Source: Curvibacter soli (GTDB taxonomy: Bacteria > Pseudomonadota > Gammaproteobacteria > Burkholderiales > Burkholderiaceae_C). From it: a DNA stretch of 64,000 nucleotides. The notes below the pieces were generated by a model. That model had not been told where the DNA came from. It made no database searches and saw nothing but the letters and a program-made list of their open reading frames with translations. The number at the start of each line of letters is the position of its first letter. The stretch's first letter is position 1. This document shows, in pieces, positions 8,350 through 18,968 of this stretch. The stretch covers positions 62,001-126,000 of the forward strand of contig NZ_JARGEN010000058.1 in NCBI RefSeq assembly GCF_029211125.1. The letters run 5' to 3'. Both the position numbers and the translations under genes were made by a program.

Positions 8350-9623
8350 TGGTGGTCCTGGCGCGTGGCGGCGTAGAGCTGCTCCATCTCGCCGGGGTAG
8401 TTGCGCAGGTTGCGGCAGTGGCGCAGCCGGATCAGCCACATCACCCCGGCCACGGACAGGCCGAACAGCGTGATGGCGCCATAGGCCGACAGCCCGAAGC
8501 GCGTGGACAGCGTGTAGAACGCCCCCAGCGCCAGGATGCAGGCCTGCTCGTTGAAGTTCTGCACCGCGATCGAGCGGCCCGCGCCCATCAGGTTGTGGCC
8601 GCGGTGCTGCAGCAGCGCGTTCATCGGCACCACCAGGAAGCCGCCCAGGCCGCCCAGCAGCACCAGGAACGGCATGGCGAGCCAGACGTTGTGGATGAAG
8701 TTCATCACGATCAGCAGCAGCCCCATGGCGATGCCCATCGGAATCACCCGCGTGGAGGCGTCGAGCCGCATGCGCATCGACGCCAGCACCGCGCCCACGG
8801 CGGTGCCGATGGCCACCACGCCGGTCAGCGCCGACGCCTTGGTCGTGCCGTAGCTCAACGCCGCCGCGGCCCAGGCCAGCACGATGTACTTGAGGTTGCC
8901 CGACACGCCCCAGAACAGCGTGGTGGTGGCCAGCGATACCTGGCCGAGCTTGTCGCCCCACAGCCGGCTGTTGCACTGCCAGAAGTCGGGCAGCAGGTCC
9001 AGCAGCTTGGGCGGCAGCGGGCGCATGGCCACGCCCGTGTCGGGAATGCGGGTATTGAACCAGGCCGCGATCAGGAACACGAACACCAGCGCCATGATGG
9101 CCGACTCGGCGGGAGTGTCGATGCCGGTGTCGATGTAGGGCAGGTCGAACGCCAGCAGGTGGGCCGACACCACCGGCCCCACGAGCTGCCCGCCCAGCAG
9201 CAGGCCCAGGATGATGGAGGCGATGGTCAGCCCCTCGATCCAGCCGTTGGCCTGCACGAGCTGGCTGGCCGGCAGCAGTTCGGTGAGGATGCCGTACTTG
9301 GCCGGCGAATAGGCTGCCGCGCCCAGGCCCACCACCGCGTAGGCGAACAGCGGGTGGGTGCCGAACAGCATCATCAGGCAGCCCACCACCTTGATGGCGT
9401 TGCTGATGAACATGACCCTGCCCTTGGGCAGGGCGTCGGCGAACGCGCCCACGAAGGGCGCGAGGACCACGTAGAACAGCGCGAACATCGGCACCAGGGC
9501 CGCCTGCTGCCAGGACGCGGACCCGTTGGTGCGCAGCAATTCGACTGCGGCTACGAACAATGCGTTGTCTGCCAGCGAGCTGAAGAACTGCGCCGACATG
9601 ATGGTGTAGAAACCGCGTTTCAT
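8346..9623 (-). CDS. lplT: Lysophospholipid transporter LplT (MFS)
   Basis: A 425-residue major facilitator protein of the LplT type, which flips lysophospholipids across the inner membrane for re-acylation. Family features are the N-terminal MSAQFFSSLADNALFVAA, the GRVMFISNAIKVVGC loop and YSPAKYGILTELLPASQLVQANGWIEG, a very characteristic LplT/Aas stretch. About twelve membrane segments. It is divergent from alr (starts 151 bases apart), a common beta-proteobacterial arrangement, and is followed by a coupled DMT transporter gene. No acyltransferase partner (aas) is seen. Confidence 0.9.
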   Translation of the reverse strand: MKRGFYTIMSAQFFSSLADNALFVAAVELLRTNGSASWQQAALVPMFALFYVVLAPFVGAFADALPKGRVMFISNAIKVVGCLMMLFGTHPLFAYAVVGLGAAAYSPAKYGILTELLPASQLVQANGWIEGLTIASIILGLLLGGQLVGPVVSAHLLAFDLPYIDTGIDTPAESAIMALVFVFLIAAWFNTRIPDTGVAMRPLPPKLLDLLPDFWQCNSRLWGDKLGQVSLATTTLFWGVSGNLKYIVLAWAAAALSYGTTKASALTGVVAIGTAVGAVLASMRMRLDASTRVIPMGIAMGLLLIVMNFIHNVWLAMPFLVLLGGLGGFLVVPMNALLQHRGHNLMGAGRSIAVQNFNEQACILALGAFYTLSTRFGLSAYGAITLFGLSVAGVMWLIRLRHCRNLRNYPGEMEQLYAATRQDHH

Positions 9624-9774
9624 CGGGTGGCTGCAAGAACAGGCTGAGGGGCATCAGGCGAACTGATGCCATGAAAAACATGGGACTGTCTCCAGCCGAC
9701 GGGCGGTTATAACACGCGGCCCCGGCATGCCGATGCCACAATGGCCTGCTCCTTTTCCCGCGCCTTGCCCCGCC

Positions 9775-10890
9775 ATGCCCCGCCCGATACACGCCACCAT
9801 CCACACCGAAGCGCTGCGCCACAACCTCTTGCGCGCGCGCCGGTCCATGCCCGACGCGCGGGCCTGGGCCGTGGTCAAGGCCAACGCCTACGGCCACGGC
9901 ATCGAGCGCGTGTTCGAGGGGCTGCGCGGCGCCGACGGCTTCGCGTTGCTTGACCTGGCCGAGGCCGAGCGCATCCGCGCTCTGGGCTGGCGCGGGCCCA
10001 TCCTGCTGCTCGAAGGCGTGTTCGAGCCGCGCGACCTGGAAACCTGCTCGCGCCTGGGCCTGGCCCACGCCGTGCACTGCGACGCCCAGATCGACTGGCT
10101 GGCCGCCCACAAGACGCAAACGCCGCACCATGTGTTCCTGAAGATGAACTCCGGCATGAACCGGCTTGGATTCACCCCGGCACGCTACCGCGCTGCCTGG
10201 GCCCGGCTGAACGCGCTGCCCCAGGTGGACGAGATCGGCCTCATGACCCATTTCAGCGACGCCGACGGCCCGCGCGGCATCGCCCACCAGCGGGAAGCCT
10301 TCGAGGCCGCCACGCGCGACCTGCCCGGCGAGCGCTGCGTGGCCAACAGCGCCGCCATCCTGCGCCATGCGGGCGACGCGGGCCTGCGCTCGGATTGGGT
10401 GCGGCCGGGCATCGTGCTCTACGGCAGCGCCGCCGACTACCCGGCGCACAGCGCGGCCGACTGGGGCCTGCAGCCCACCATGACGCTGGCCACGCGCATC
10501 ATCGGCATGCAGGACCTGCTGCCCGGGGCCACCGTGGGCTACGGCTCGCGCTTCCGGGCCGAGGCGCCGCTGCGCATCGGCGTGGCGGCCTGCGGCTATG
10601 CCGACGGCTACCCGCGCCTGTGCGATACCGGCACGCCGGTGCTGGTGAACGGCGTGCGCACCCGCATCCTCGGGCGCGTGAGCATGGACATGCTCACCGT
10701 GGACCTCACGCCCGTGCCCGATGCCGGCCTGGGCGCGGAGGTGACGCTGTGGGGCCGCGCCAGTGCTGCCAGCGGCCCTGCGGGCCGGGGCGCGCTGCTC
10801 TCCATCGACGAAGTGGCGCATGCCGCCGGCACCGTGGGCTATGAACTGATGTGCGCGCTGGCGCAGCGCGTGCCGGTGTCGGTCGAATGA
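9775..10890 (+). CDS. alr: Alanine racemase
   Basis: PLP-dependent enzyme that makes D-alanine for peptidoglycan, 371 residues. The PLP lysine lies in [11 protein letters not shown] (Lys 35) and the second catalytic base is Tyr 256 in ATVGYGSRF. The C-terminal beta domain has [14 protein letters not shown] chose ATG 9775 ([19 protein letters not shown]) because it places the N-terminal strand as in homologues; ATG 9727 would add a low-complexity Pro-rich leader. The stop overlaps the start of the following DMT gene. Confidence 0.95.
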   Translation: MPRPIHATIHTEALRHNLLRARRSMPDARAWAVVKANAYGHGIERVFEGLRGADGFALLDLAEAERIRALGWRGPILLLEGVFEPRDLETCSRLGLAHAVHCDAQIDWLAAHKTQTPHHVFLKMNSGMNRLGFTPARYRAAWARLNALPQVDEIGLMTHFSDADGPRGIAHQREAFEAATRDLPGERCVANSAAILRHAGDAGLRSDWVRPGIVLYGSAADYPAHSAADWGLQPTMTLATRIIGMQDLLPGATVGYGSRFRAEAPLRIGVAACGYADGYPRLCDTGTPVLVNGVRTRILGRVSMDMLTVDLTPVPDAGLGAEVTLWGRASAASGPAGRGALLSIDEVAHAAGTVGYELMCALAQRVPVSVE

Positions 10891-11873
10891 TGCCCGCGCC
10901 CGCGACCGATACCCCGCCCACCCTGCGCCATGGCGCCGCGCCGCCCGGCGTGCCGCGCCTGGTTGGGCTCGGCCTGCTGGCGGCGGCGCTGTTTTCCAGC
11001 ACCTTCGTGCTCAACCGGGCCATGAGCCTGGGCGGCGGACACTGGGTCTGGAGCGCGTCGCTGCGCTACGCCGTCATGGCGGTGCTGCTGGGCGGCTGGC
11101 TGCTGTTTGCGCGTGGGCCGCGGTACCTGGCCCGCGTCCTGGGGCTGTTTCGCCGGCGCCTGCGGTTCTGGCTCCTGGCGGGGGGCGTCGGCTTCGGCGT
11201 GTTCTACGCCTGCTGCTGCTTTGCCGCGGACCACGCGCCGGGCTGGGTCGTCGCGGCCACGTGGCAGAGCACCATCCTTGCCACGCCCATCGTGCTGCGC
11301 CTGTTCGGCACGCGGGTGCCGCTGCGGGGGCTGGCGTTCCTCGCCTTCATCGCGCTGGGCATCGTGGTGCTGAATACGCAGCCCCTGTCCGCCGGCATGC
11401 CGCTGCCGCAGGCCCTGGCGGGCGTGCTGCCGGTGCTGGTTGCGGCCTTCGCGTATCCCATCGGCAACCAGATGCTCAACCGCGCCCGGCACGGCGGCGG
11501 CGAGGACACGGCGCTGCTGGCCGACCCGATCGCCGCCGTCTTCCTGATGACGCTGGGTGCGCTGCCGCTCTTCGCGGTGCTGGTGCTGGCGGTGCAGCCG
11601 CCGCCGCCGGGCGCCGGCCAGGTTGGGGCGACCGCCGTGGTCGCGCTGGTCGCGGGCTGCCTGGCGACCACGCTGTTCCTGTATGCGCGCAACCTGTCCA
11701 GCGATGCCTACAAGATCGCCGCCGTGGACGCCACGCAGGCCGGCGAGGTCGGATTTGCGCTGGTGGGCGAGATGCTGCTGCTCGGCGCTTCGGCGCCCGA
11801 TGCGCTGGGCTGGATCGGGCTCGCCGCGATCATGTGCGGGCTGGTGGGGTTCGCGCTGCGGGGCAGGGGATGA
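10887..11873 (+). CDS. EmrE-like multidrug/DMT family membrane transporter
   Basis: A 328-residue protein with about ten hydrophobic helices, matching the multidrug-resistance-efflux-transporter branch of the DMT superfamily. Recognisable stretches are [29 protein letters not shown] and [22 protein letters not shown]. The start ATGATG at 10887 overlaps the alr stop (ATGA), so it is coupled to alr. The conserved C-terminal [14 protein letters not shown] segment resembles the drug-exporter signature. The substrate is unknown. Confidence 0.75.
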   Translation: MMPAPATDTPPTLRHGAAPPGVPRLVGLGLLAAALFSSTFVLNRAMSLGGGHWVWSASLRYAVMAVLLGGWLLFARGPRYLARVLGLFRRRLRFWLLAGGVGFGVFYACCCFAADHAPGWVVAATWQSTILATPIVLRLFGTRVPLRGLAFLAFIALGIVVLNTQPLSAGMPLPQALAGVLPVLVAAFAYPIGNQMLNRARHGGGEDTALLADPIAAVFLMTLGALPLFAVLVLAVQPPPPGAGQVGATAVVALVAGCLATTLFLYARNLSSDAYKIAAVDATQAGEVGFALVGEMLLLGASAPDALGWIGLAAIMCGLVGFALRGRG

Positions 11874-12217
11874 GCGGCAGCGAGGAAGAATGGGACGCCG
11901 CCCGCCATGAACCTGGGATGAACGGGAGAAGCGGGCATTCATCGACCGGCGGCTGGGCCGGCGCGGCCTGTACCTGCAGGCCGCCATCATCTTCACGCTG
12001 ACCTGGCTGGCGGGGTGGCTCTTCAGCGCCGTGTTGCTGGGACCTGGGCAGCCCCTTCCCGGCGATGGCGAAGGCTGCCTGGTGGCGATTGGCGTTTTTT
12101 GCGTGTCGCTGGCGGTCGCGTGGCTGTTTGCATGCCGCCTGTCTGCAGGCCAGGGCGCCGGAGGCCATGACATTCGCACAGGCGCCCCGGCACCTGGCCG
12201 CAGCCGCGGGGAAGTAG
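11870..12217 (+). pseudogene. Decayed small two-helix membrane protein gene with compensating frameshifts
   Basis: A start coupled to the previous gene (ATGA at 11870) gives [16 protein letters not shown]. The coding signal then jumps to another frame near 11915 (DEREKRAFIDRRLGRRG followed by two hydrophobic stretches, QAAIIFTLTWLAGWLFSAVL and VAIGVFCVSLAVAWLFA). It returns to the first frame near 12150-12165 and ends EAMTFAQAPRHLAAAAGK at the TAG 12215-12217. The original frame hits a stop near 12001. Two opposite single-base indels, or assembly errors, explain this best. I do not recognise the family beyond a 2TM-type layout. Confidence 0.45.
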
Positions 12218-12232
12218 CGCGCCCGGCTTGCG

Positions 12233-12859
12233 TCAGCCCAGCGCTTTCTGCACCGCCGCGCGCTCCAGCATACGCGCCTGGTGCGCCGCCACGCGCGGGA
12301 ACTGCGCGATGTCCACGCTGTCGCTCCTGAGCCAGCGTGCGAGGGTGAACAGGTACGGGTCGGCCACCGAGTAGCGGTTACCCAGCACCCAGGGGCCGCT
12401 GTCGCGCAGGTAGTAATTCTCGATGTCCTCGAAGCTCTCGGCCATCGTCTGCGGCACCTTGCGCTGCATGTCGGCGATGGATTCGGGCGCGTCGGCCCAG
12501 CGGTTGCCGCGCCGGCCGTGTGCATGCGCCACGTGGACGGTGGAGGCGAGGTAGCTGTTGAGCTCCTGCATGCGCGCCAGCGCGAACGGGTCGTCCAGCG
12601 GCGCCAGGTTGGCCACCGGAAAGCGCTGCGCCACGTAGAGCAGCAGCGCGCAGGTTTCGGTCAGCACGCCGTGCTCGGTCACGAGCGCGGGCACGCGGCC
12701 CTTGGGGTTGATGGCCAGGTATTCGGGGCTGCGCTGCTGCTGGGCGGCGAAGTCCAGCGTGACCAGGGTGTGCTCGGCCTGGGCTTCGAGCAGCGCGATG
12801 CGCGTGGCCAGGGCGCAGGTGCCGGGGGCGAAATACAGTGTCAGGGAGGATGCGGTCAT
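12233..12859 (-). CDS. Glutathione S-transferase family protein
   Basis: A 208-residue GST with an N-terminal thioredoxin-fold domain (LTLYFAPGTCALATRIALLEA, with the catalytic Ser/Cys region at PGTCA) and an all-helical C-terminal domain (about 85-205). INPKGRVPAL is the usual cis-proline glutathione-site loop, and LTETCALLLYVAQRF follows it. It is most like bacterial beta-class GSTs. Last gene of the minus-strand liv/acyl-CoA operon, just after the GntR regulator, so it may detoxify an electrophilic intermediate of that pathway (inference). ATG 12859 is preferred over 12895, which lies inside the GntR gene. Confidence 0.85.
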   Translation of the reverse strand: MTASSLTLYFAPGTCALATRIALLEAQAEHTLVTLDFAAQQQRSPEYLAINPKGRVPALVTEHGVLTETCALLLYVAQRFPVANLAPLDDPFALARMQELNSYLASTVHVAHAHGRRGNRWADAPESIADMQRKVPQTMAESFEDIENYYLRDSGPWVLGNRYSVADPYLFTLARWLRSDSVDIAQFPRVAAHQARMLERAAVQKALG

Positions 12860-12891
12860 GGTGTCCCGGTGTTGTCGGAGGAGAGGGGGGC

Positions 12892-13650
12892 TCACGTGGC
12901 GTGCCCGGCCGGGCTGACGGTCACGGCGGAGGTCACGATCAGCTCCATCAGGATGTCGCGCGCCAGGTTCTCGGCATAGTCATTGCGCAAAGTGGCCGAT
13001 TCCACGGCCGCCGCTGCATTGCCATCGGCCACGGCGAGGAGTTGGTGGATATGCAGGTCGCATATCTCCACCAGGTTGGTGTGCCGCTTCTGGTGGAAGT
13101 ACAGGAAGCGCCGCGCCAGCGTTTGCAGCATGGCGTAGAACTCCGCGGCATAGCTGTTGCGCGAGGCTTCACCCAGCGCGCTGGTGATCGCGAAGTGCAG
13201 GCGCATGTAGACGCGCATGTCGCTGTGCGCCTTGAGCTCCTCCAGCTCCTGCGCGAGCTGACGCAGCGCCGCGCGTTCGGCGTCGCTGGCCCACTGGGCG
13301 GCCTGGGCCATGACCAGGTGCTCGATTTCGCGCCGCGCCTGGATGATCTTGAGCTGGCCCTGGTAGTCGATCTCGGAGATGAACACGCCCTGGCGCGGCG
13401 CAATGCGCACCAGCCGCTGGTAGGCCAGCTTCTGCAGCGCCTCGCGCGTGGGGGTGCGCCCCAGGCCAATGGTGTCGGCCAGCGCGATCTCCGACCACTG
13501 GCTGCCGGGCGGCAGGCCGCCGGTGACGATCAGCTCTTCGAGCGCGCCGTAGGCCTTCGCGGTCTGGCCCACGGCCGCGCGGGAGAACAGCAGCCCCCCG
13601 CCGCCGCTCGCGGTGTGAGTATGGGAGTCGGGGGCTTCTGCATCAGGCAT
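12892..13650 (-). CDS. GntR family transcriptional regulator (FCD domain)
   Basis: A 252-residue regulator with an N-terminal winged helix (about 30-95; LADTIGLGRTPTREALQKLAYQRLVRIAPRQGVF is the recognition region) and a C-terminal FCD ligand-binding helical bundle (about 105-235). FCD members sense small organic acids and usually repress adjacent catabolic genes. It overlaps the acyl-CoA ligase stop by 8 bases and lies in the operon it may control. Candidate operators lie upstream of livK at 21096-21157. Confidence 0.85.
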   Translation of the reverse strand: MPDAEAPDSHTHTASGGGGLLFSRAAVGQTAKAYGALEELIVTGGLPPGSQWSEIALADTIGLGRTPTREALQKLAYQRLVRIAPRQGVFISEIDYQGQLKIIQARREIEHLVMAQAAQWASDAERAALRQLAQELEELKAHSDMRVYMRLHFAITSALGEASRNSYAAEFYAMLQTLARRFLYFHQKRHTNLVEICDLHIHQLLAVADGNAAAAVESATLRNDYAENLARDILMELIVTSAVTVSPAGHAT

Positions 13651-15208
13651 GGACGGAAAGGGCGGCAGGGCGGTAGTTTTTGCGAAGCTCGCTTTTTAAC
13701 ACCTTGCCGGTCGGGTTCTTGGGCAACTGCGGCACGAACACGTAATGCTTGGGCCGCTTGAAGCGCGCGATGCTGTCGATGCAGAGCTGGTCCAGCGCCG
13801 CTTCATCCACTGCGGCACCCGCACGCCGCACCACGAAGGCCGTGACTGCCTCGCCCCACTCTGCATCGGGCGTGCCGATCACCGACACTTCTTCCACCGC
13901 CGGGTGGCGCAGCAGCGCCTCTTCCACCTCGCGCGGGTAGATGTTGGTGCCGCCGCTGATGATCACGTCCTTGGATCGGTCCTTCAGGTGCAGCAGGCCG
14001 CGCGCATCCACCAGGCCCACGTCGCCGGTGCGCAGCGCGCCGCCGGGCATGGCCTGGGCCGTGGCTTCGGGGTTGTTCCAGTAGCCCAGCATCACGGTCG
14101 GGCTGCGCACCACCACCTCGCCCAGCGTGTCCGGCGGCACCGGCGCGCCGTCGGCGTCCAGGATGTCCACCTCCACCGCAGTCTGCTCCCAGCCCACCGA
14201 GGCCAGCAGCGTGTCGTCGCCCTCGGCCACGGCCTGGGCGATGCGCTCGGCGCGCAGCGCGGTGATGGTCATCGGCGTCTCGCCCTGGCCATACATCTGC
14301 GCCACGCGCGGGCCGAAGCAGGCCACCGCGGCCTTGACATCCTCCACGTAGAACGGCGCGCCGCCGGTGAACAGGCAGCGCAGGCCGGGGCAGCGTTCCT
14401 GCGCCGCCACGGGCGGCAGGCCGCGCGCGTGCTGCACCATGCGGGTGACGATGGTGGGGGCCGCGAACATGCTGGCGCGCGGGTAGTGGTGCAACAGGGC
14501 GAACAGCTCCGCCTCGTCGAGGCCGCCGCTCTCGGGCACCACCTGCAGGCCGCCATGCATCCAGTAGGGAATCCCATACAGGCCGCCGCCGTGCGACATG
14601 GGCGCCACGTGCAGCAGCGCGTCGCGTTCGTCGATGGTCAGCACGTCGGCGTGAAAGTTCAGCGCCATGGCCACCAGGTTGGCGTGGCTCAGCATCACGC
14701 CCTTGGGGCGGCCCGTGGTGCCGCTGGTGTAGAACAGCCAGGCCAGTTCGCCGTCGCCGCCGTGAACGCCGGCGTCGGCGGGCAGCGCCGAGCCGGCCAG
14801 TGCGGCCTGCCATGCCGGGCCCTGCACGTCCACCAGGCGCACACTGGTTTGCGTGGCCAGCGGGCCCAGCGCTTCGTGCAGCGCGCCCTGCGAGAAACAC
14901 AGGCGCGCGCCGGAGTTCTCCAGCACGTAGCCGATTTCGGACGGATGCAGCTTGTTGTTGACCGGCACTGCGCACAGGCGCGCGTGCCACAGCGCCAGCA
15001 GCGCCACGGCGTATTCGGTGCAGTTTTTCATCGCCAGCACGACGCGGTCGCCGGGCTGGAGTTGCTGGTCTTCGCGCAGCCAGCGGGCCAGGGCGCGCAC
15101 GCGCAGGTCCAGCGCGGCATAGGTCAGTGCCGGGGCGGCGCCACGGGCCAGCGCGGGGCGGTCGCCGAACATGCGCACGCTGCGCTGGAACAGTCGGCTC
15201 AGATGCAT
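13643..15208 (-). CDS. AMP-dependent acyl-CoA synthetase/ligase
   Basis: A 521-residue ANL-superfamily enzyme that activates a carboxylic acid to its acyl-AMP and then acyl-CoA. The P-loop-like motif LFYTSGTTGRPKGVMLSH lies near residues 160-180, followed by YGQGETPMTI (the usual YGxTE motif carries an inserted change, GQGETP), TGDVGLVDARG and KDRSKDVIISGGTNIYPREVEE. The C-terminal lysine is in PKNPTGKVLKSEL. Overall resemblance is to fatty- or aromatic-acid CoA ligases. Co-located with a thiolase-like gene and a liv-type importer, it probably activates the imported acid. Confidence 0.88.
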   Translation of the reverse strand: MHLSRLFQRSVRMFGDRPALARGAAPALTYAALDLRVRALARWLREDQQLQPGDRVVLAMKNCTEYAVALLALWHARLCAVPVNNKLHPSEIGYVLENSGARLCFSQGALHEALGPLATQTSVRLVDVQGPAWQAALAGSALPADAGVHGGDGELAWLFYTSGTTGRPKGVMLSHANLVAMALNFHADVLTIDERDALLHVAPMSHGGGLYGIPYWMHGGLQVVPESGGLDEAELFALLHHYPRASMFAAPTIVTRMVQHARGLPPVAAQERCPGLRCLFTGGAPFYVEDVKAAVACFGPRVAQMYGQGETPMTITALRAERIAQAVAEGDDTLLASVGWEQTAVEVDILDADGAPVPPDTLGEVVVRSPTVMLGYWNNPEATAQAMPGGALRTGDVGLVDARGLLHLKDRSKDVIISGGTNIYPREVEEALLRHPAVEEVSVIGTPDAEWGEAVTAFVVRRAGAAVDEAALDQLCIDSIARFKRPKHYVFVPQLPKNPTGKVLKSELRKNYRPAALSVHA

Positions 15209-15239
15209 GGGGTGTTCTCCTTGACGGGTGGTGCCGGGC

Positions 15240-16483
15240 TCAGCGGCCCAGAATGGTGATGCAGGTCACGGCTTCCTCGACGCCGTTGAAGCCGCCGCCG
15301 TTCTCGGCGATGGCGAAGCGCGCGCCCTCGACCTGCCGCGTGCCGGCCTCGCCACGCAACTGCGTGACCATTTCATGCACCTGCGCCAGGCCGGTGGCGC
15401 CGATGGGATGGCCGCGCGAAAGAAGGCCCCCGTTGACGTTGATGGGGATGCGCCCGCCCAGCGTGGTGGCGCCTGCCTCGGCCATCGGGCCGCCCTCGCC
15501 GAAGGCGCAGAAGCCCAGCGCTTCGGTCTGCTGGATCTCGGCGAAGGCCGTGGCGTCGTGCACTTCGGCCAGCGACATGTCCTTTGGCCCCACGCCTGCT
15601 TTTTCGTAGGCTTCAAGTGCGGCCAGATGGCATAGATGCCGGCTGTACTGGTCGGCAGGGCGTTCGGTGGCGCTGCGCAGCACGCTGGCATGCACGCGCA
15701 CCGCGCGCTCGCGCCGCAGGTTTTGCAAGCGGCGCAAGCCCGCTGCGTTGCAGACGATGGCGGCGGCGGCGCCGTCGCCGATGGGCGCGCACATCGGCAG
15801 CGTGAGTGGCCACGACACGGCGCGCGCGGCCAGCACCTCGTCGATCGTGAGCGGGTACTGGAACTGCGCCAGCGGGTTGCGCGTGGAATGCACATGGTTC
15901 TTGGCCGCCACGGCGGCGATCTGCCGCTGCGTGGTGCCGAAGGTCTGCATGTGCAGGCGCGCCAAGCTGGCGTAGACGTCCATGAACACGCTGCGCCGGC
16001 CCGGCTCCACGTAGTCGGCCGGGGGCTGCACGCGCGGGGCGAGCGCGCGCAGCAGCTCGACCTGCGCCTGCACGGCGTGCACGTCCCAGGCGCCGTCGAA
16101 CACGGCGAAGCTCTTCTCCTTGTCGGGCGAGAACAGCTTGTCCACGCCCACCACCAGGCAGATGTCGCCGCCGCCCGCGGCCACGTACCACTGCGCGGCG
16201 TTGAGCGCGGTGCTGGAGCTGGCACAGGCGTTCTCCACGTTGGTCACCGGGATGCCGGTGATGCCCATGGCCTTGAGCGCGATCTCGCCGGCCACCATGT
16301 GCTGGCCCTCGATGGCACCCTGGCCGGCGGTGGCGAAGTAGGCCGCCTGCAGGTCGCGCGCTTCGCAGCCCGCGTCCTGCAACGCGGCGGTGACCGCTTC
16401 GCGCACCAGGTCCTTGACGCTCCTGTCCGGCTGCTTGCCGAAAGGGGTGATGCCGACACCGGCGATATGAATGGGTGGGTGGC

Positions 16484-16487
<4 letters not shown>
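15240..16487 (-). CDS. Thiolase family protein (SCP-x/non-specific type)
   Basis: A 415-residue thiolase-fold protein. The nucleophilic Cys is in ENACASSSTALN (Cys 88) and the His pair in EVHDATAFAE and GGLLSRGHPIGATG. The C-terminal CxGGG catalytic motif of ordinary thiolases is replaced by AENGGGF, as in the SCP2/SCP-x branch, so the exact reaction (acyl-CoA cleavage or another Claisen chemistry) is uncertain. The start ATG overlaps the livF stop (ATGA), so the enzyme is made together with the ABC transporter. Confidence 0.85.
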
Positions 16488-17187
<700 letters not shown>

Positions 17188-17191
<4 letters not shown>

Positions 17192-17955
17192 GCCGCCACC
17201 TCGTCTTCTTCCTCGCCCAGGTAGACCGAGCGCACCAGCGGGTTGGCGCGGATCTCGCCGGGCAGGCCGTCGGCGATCACGCGGCCATTGGACATGACCA
17301 CGATGTGCCGGGACAGACGCATCACCACGTCCATGTTGTGCTCCACCAGCAGCACCGTGCGGCCCGCCGAGGCGGCTTCGATGAGGTGCGTGGCGCCTTC
17401 GATCTCGTGGTGGCCCACGCCCGCCAGCGGCTCGTCGAGCAGCAGGATGCGCGGGTCCGGCATCAGCGTCACGCCCAGTTCCAGCGCGCGCTGCAGGCCG
17501 TACGACAGCGTGCCCGCCACCGTGTCGCGGTGGGCGTGCAGGCCGGTGCGCTCCAGCATGGCGTCGATGGCCGGGGCCAGCCTGCGGTCGTAGCGCGGTG
17601 CCAGCCAGAACGGCAGGAAGCGCCCGTGGCCGATCTGGGCGGCGATGCGCAGGTTCTCCAGTACCGTCAGGTCGGGGAATATCTTGGTGATCTGGAAGCT
17701 GCGTCCGATGCCGCAGCGCGCGCGCGCGTGCGGCGGCATGCGGGTGATGTCCACGCCCTCGCAGACGATGCTGCCGCTGTGGTGTGGCAGGCGCCCGGCC
17801 AGCACGTTGAGCAGCGTGGTCTTGCCCGCGCCGTTGGGGCCGATCAGGCCGTACACGCCGCCGCGGTGGAAGTCGTAATGCACGCCGTCGAGCGCTTGCA
17901 GCGCGCCGAAGCGCACGCCCACGCCGACGCAGCGCAAAGCGATGTCGCCGTTCAT
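17188..17955 (-). CDS. livG: Branched-chain amino acid-type ABC transporter ATPase LivG
   Basis: A 255-residue ATPase with Walker A GPNGAGKTT, Walker B ILLLDEP and switch region LVEHNMD. The ABC signature is degenerate: TLSYGLQRALELG, where SGGQ is replaced by SYGLQ, as is frequent in LivG. Start ATG at 17955 overlaps the livM stop. Second motor subunit of the importer. Confidence 0.92.
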
Positions 17956-18968
17956 GCCTGCTGCTCCGGCTGCGGTGCGATGTGTGCTGGCGCCGGGGAC
18001 ACCACCGCCGGCCGCGCGCGGCGCGGCCGGCGCGTGCGCAACTGGTGCTGGATTTCGCCCAGCACGCCGCGCGGGCAGTAGATGGTGGCCAGGATGAAGA
18101 CCAGGCCCAGGATGCCGTACCAGTAGGGCGTCCTGCCGCTCAGCCATTCCTTGAGCACCTCGAACAGCAGCACGCCGGCCACCGGCCCCCACAGCGTGCC
18201 CGCGCCGCCCAGCAAGGTCATGATGATCACGTCGCCCGAGGTGGTCCAGTGCAGCATCTGCGGGTTCACGTACATCAGCAGCGAGGCCAGCAGCGCGCCG
18301 GCCAGCCCGCTGACGCCGCCCGAAGCCACGAAGGTGAGCTGGCGCACGCGCTGTACGTCGCAGCCGAGCTGCTCGCAGCGGATCTCGTTCTGCCGGATGC
18401 CCGCCACCACGCGCCCGAACGGCGAGGCCCGCAGCACGGCCACGCCCAGCATCACGAGCAGGAAGATGACGGCGACGAAGCCATAGAAGTTCAGCGAGTC
18501 GAAGAAGTCGATGCCCGCGAAGGCCGGCCGGTCCACGCCGGGCAGCCCGTCGGCGCCGCCGGTGAGGGCACGCAGCTTGCTGTCGGCCAGGATGTAGAGC
18601 AGTTGCGACAGCGCCAGCGTGACCAGCGCGAAGAAGATGCCCGAGACGCGCAGCGCGAAGAAGCTGATGAGCCAGGCGCTCAAGCCCCCCAGCGCCACCG
18701 CCAGCAGCAGCGCGGCGGAGAACGGCAGCCCCAGGCGCTGCGTGCCGATGGCCAGCGCGTAGCCGCCGATGCCCAGGAAGCTCGCGTGCCCGAGCGACAC
18801 CATGCCCAGGGCACCGAACACCAGGTCGAAGCCGACGGCGAAGATCGACCACACCATCACCAGCGTGGCCAGGTTGAGCAGGAAGTCGTCGCGCGTGGCC
18901 AGCGGCAGCGCCGCGATCAGCAGGCACGCCAGGGCGCCGGTCCAGCGGTCGAAGCGGGAAAGGTTCAT
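17952..18968 (-). CDS. livM: Branched-chain amino acid-type ABC permease LivM
   Basis: A 338-residue permease with about nine to ten hydrophobic helices and a positively charged C-terminal tail. Typical LivM segments are GLVFGALGMVSLGHASFLGIGGY-like sequence near residue 50-70 and the EAA-like loop FGRVVAGIRQNEIRCEQLG. The end (GLVFILATIYCPRGVLG) is also characteristic. ATG 18968 overlaps the livH stop. Pairs with LivH in the inner membrane. Confidence 0.92.
   Translation of the reverse strand: MNLSRFDRWTGALACLLIAALPLATRDDFLLNLATLVMVWSIFAVGFDLVFGALGMVSLGHASFLGIGGYALAIGTQRLGLPFSAALLLAVALGGLSAWLISFFALRVSGIFFALVTLALSQLLYILADSKLRALTGGADGLPGVDRPAFAGIDFFDSLNFYGFVAVIFLLVMLGVAVLRASPFGRVVAGIRQNEIRCEQLGCDVQRVRQLTFVASGGVSGLAGALLASLLMYVNPQMLHWTTSGDVIIMTLLGGAGTLWGPVAGVLLFEVLKEWLSGRTPYWYGILGLVFILATIYCPRGVLGEIQHQLRTRRPRRARPAVVSPAPAHIAPQPEQQA

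Noticed and set aside
7471-10821. Very long minus-strand open frame (over 1,100 codons) running upstream from the DMT gene
   Set aside because: Only the first part is the real DMT transporter. The rest is antisense to alr and in another frame of lplT, and has the Arg/Ala/His-rich composition of GC-rich shadow frames.
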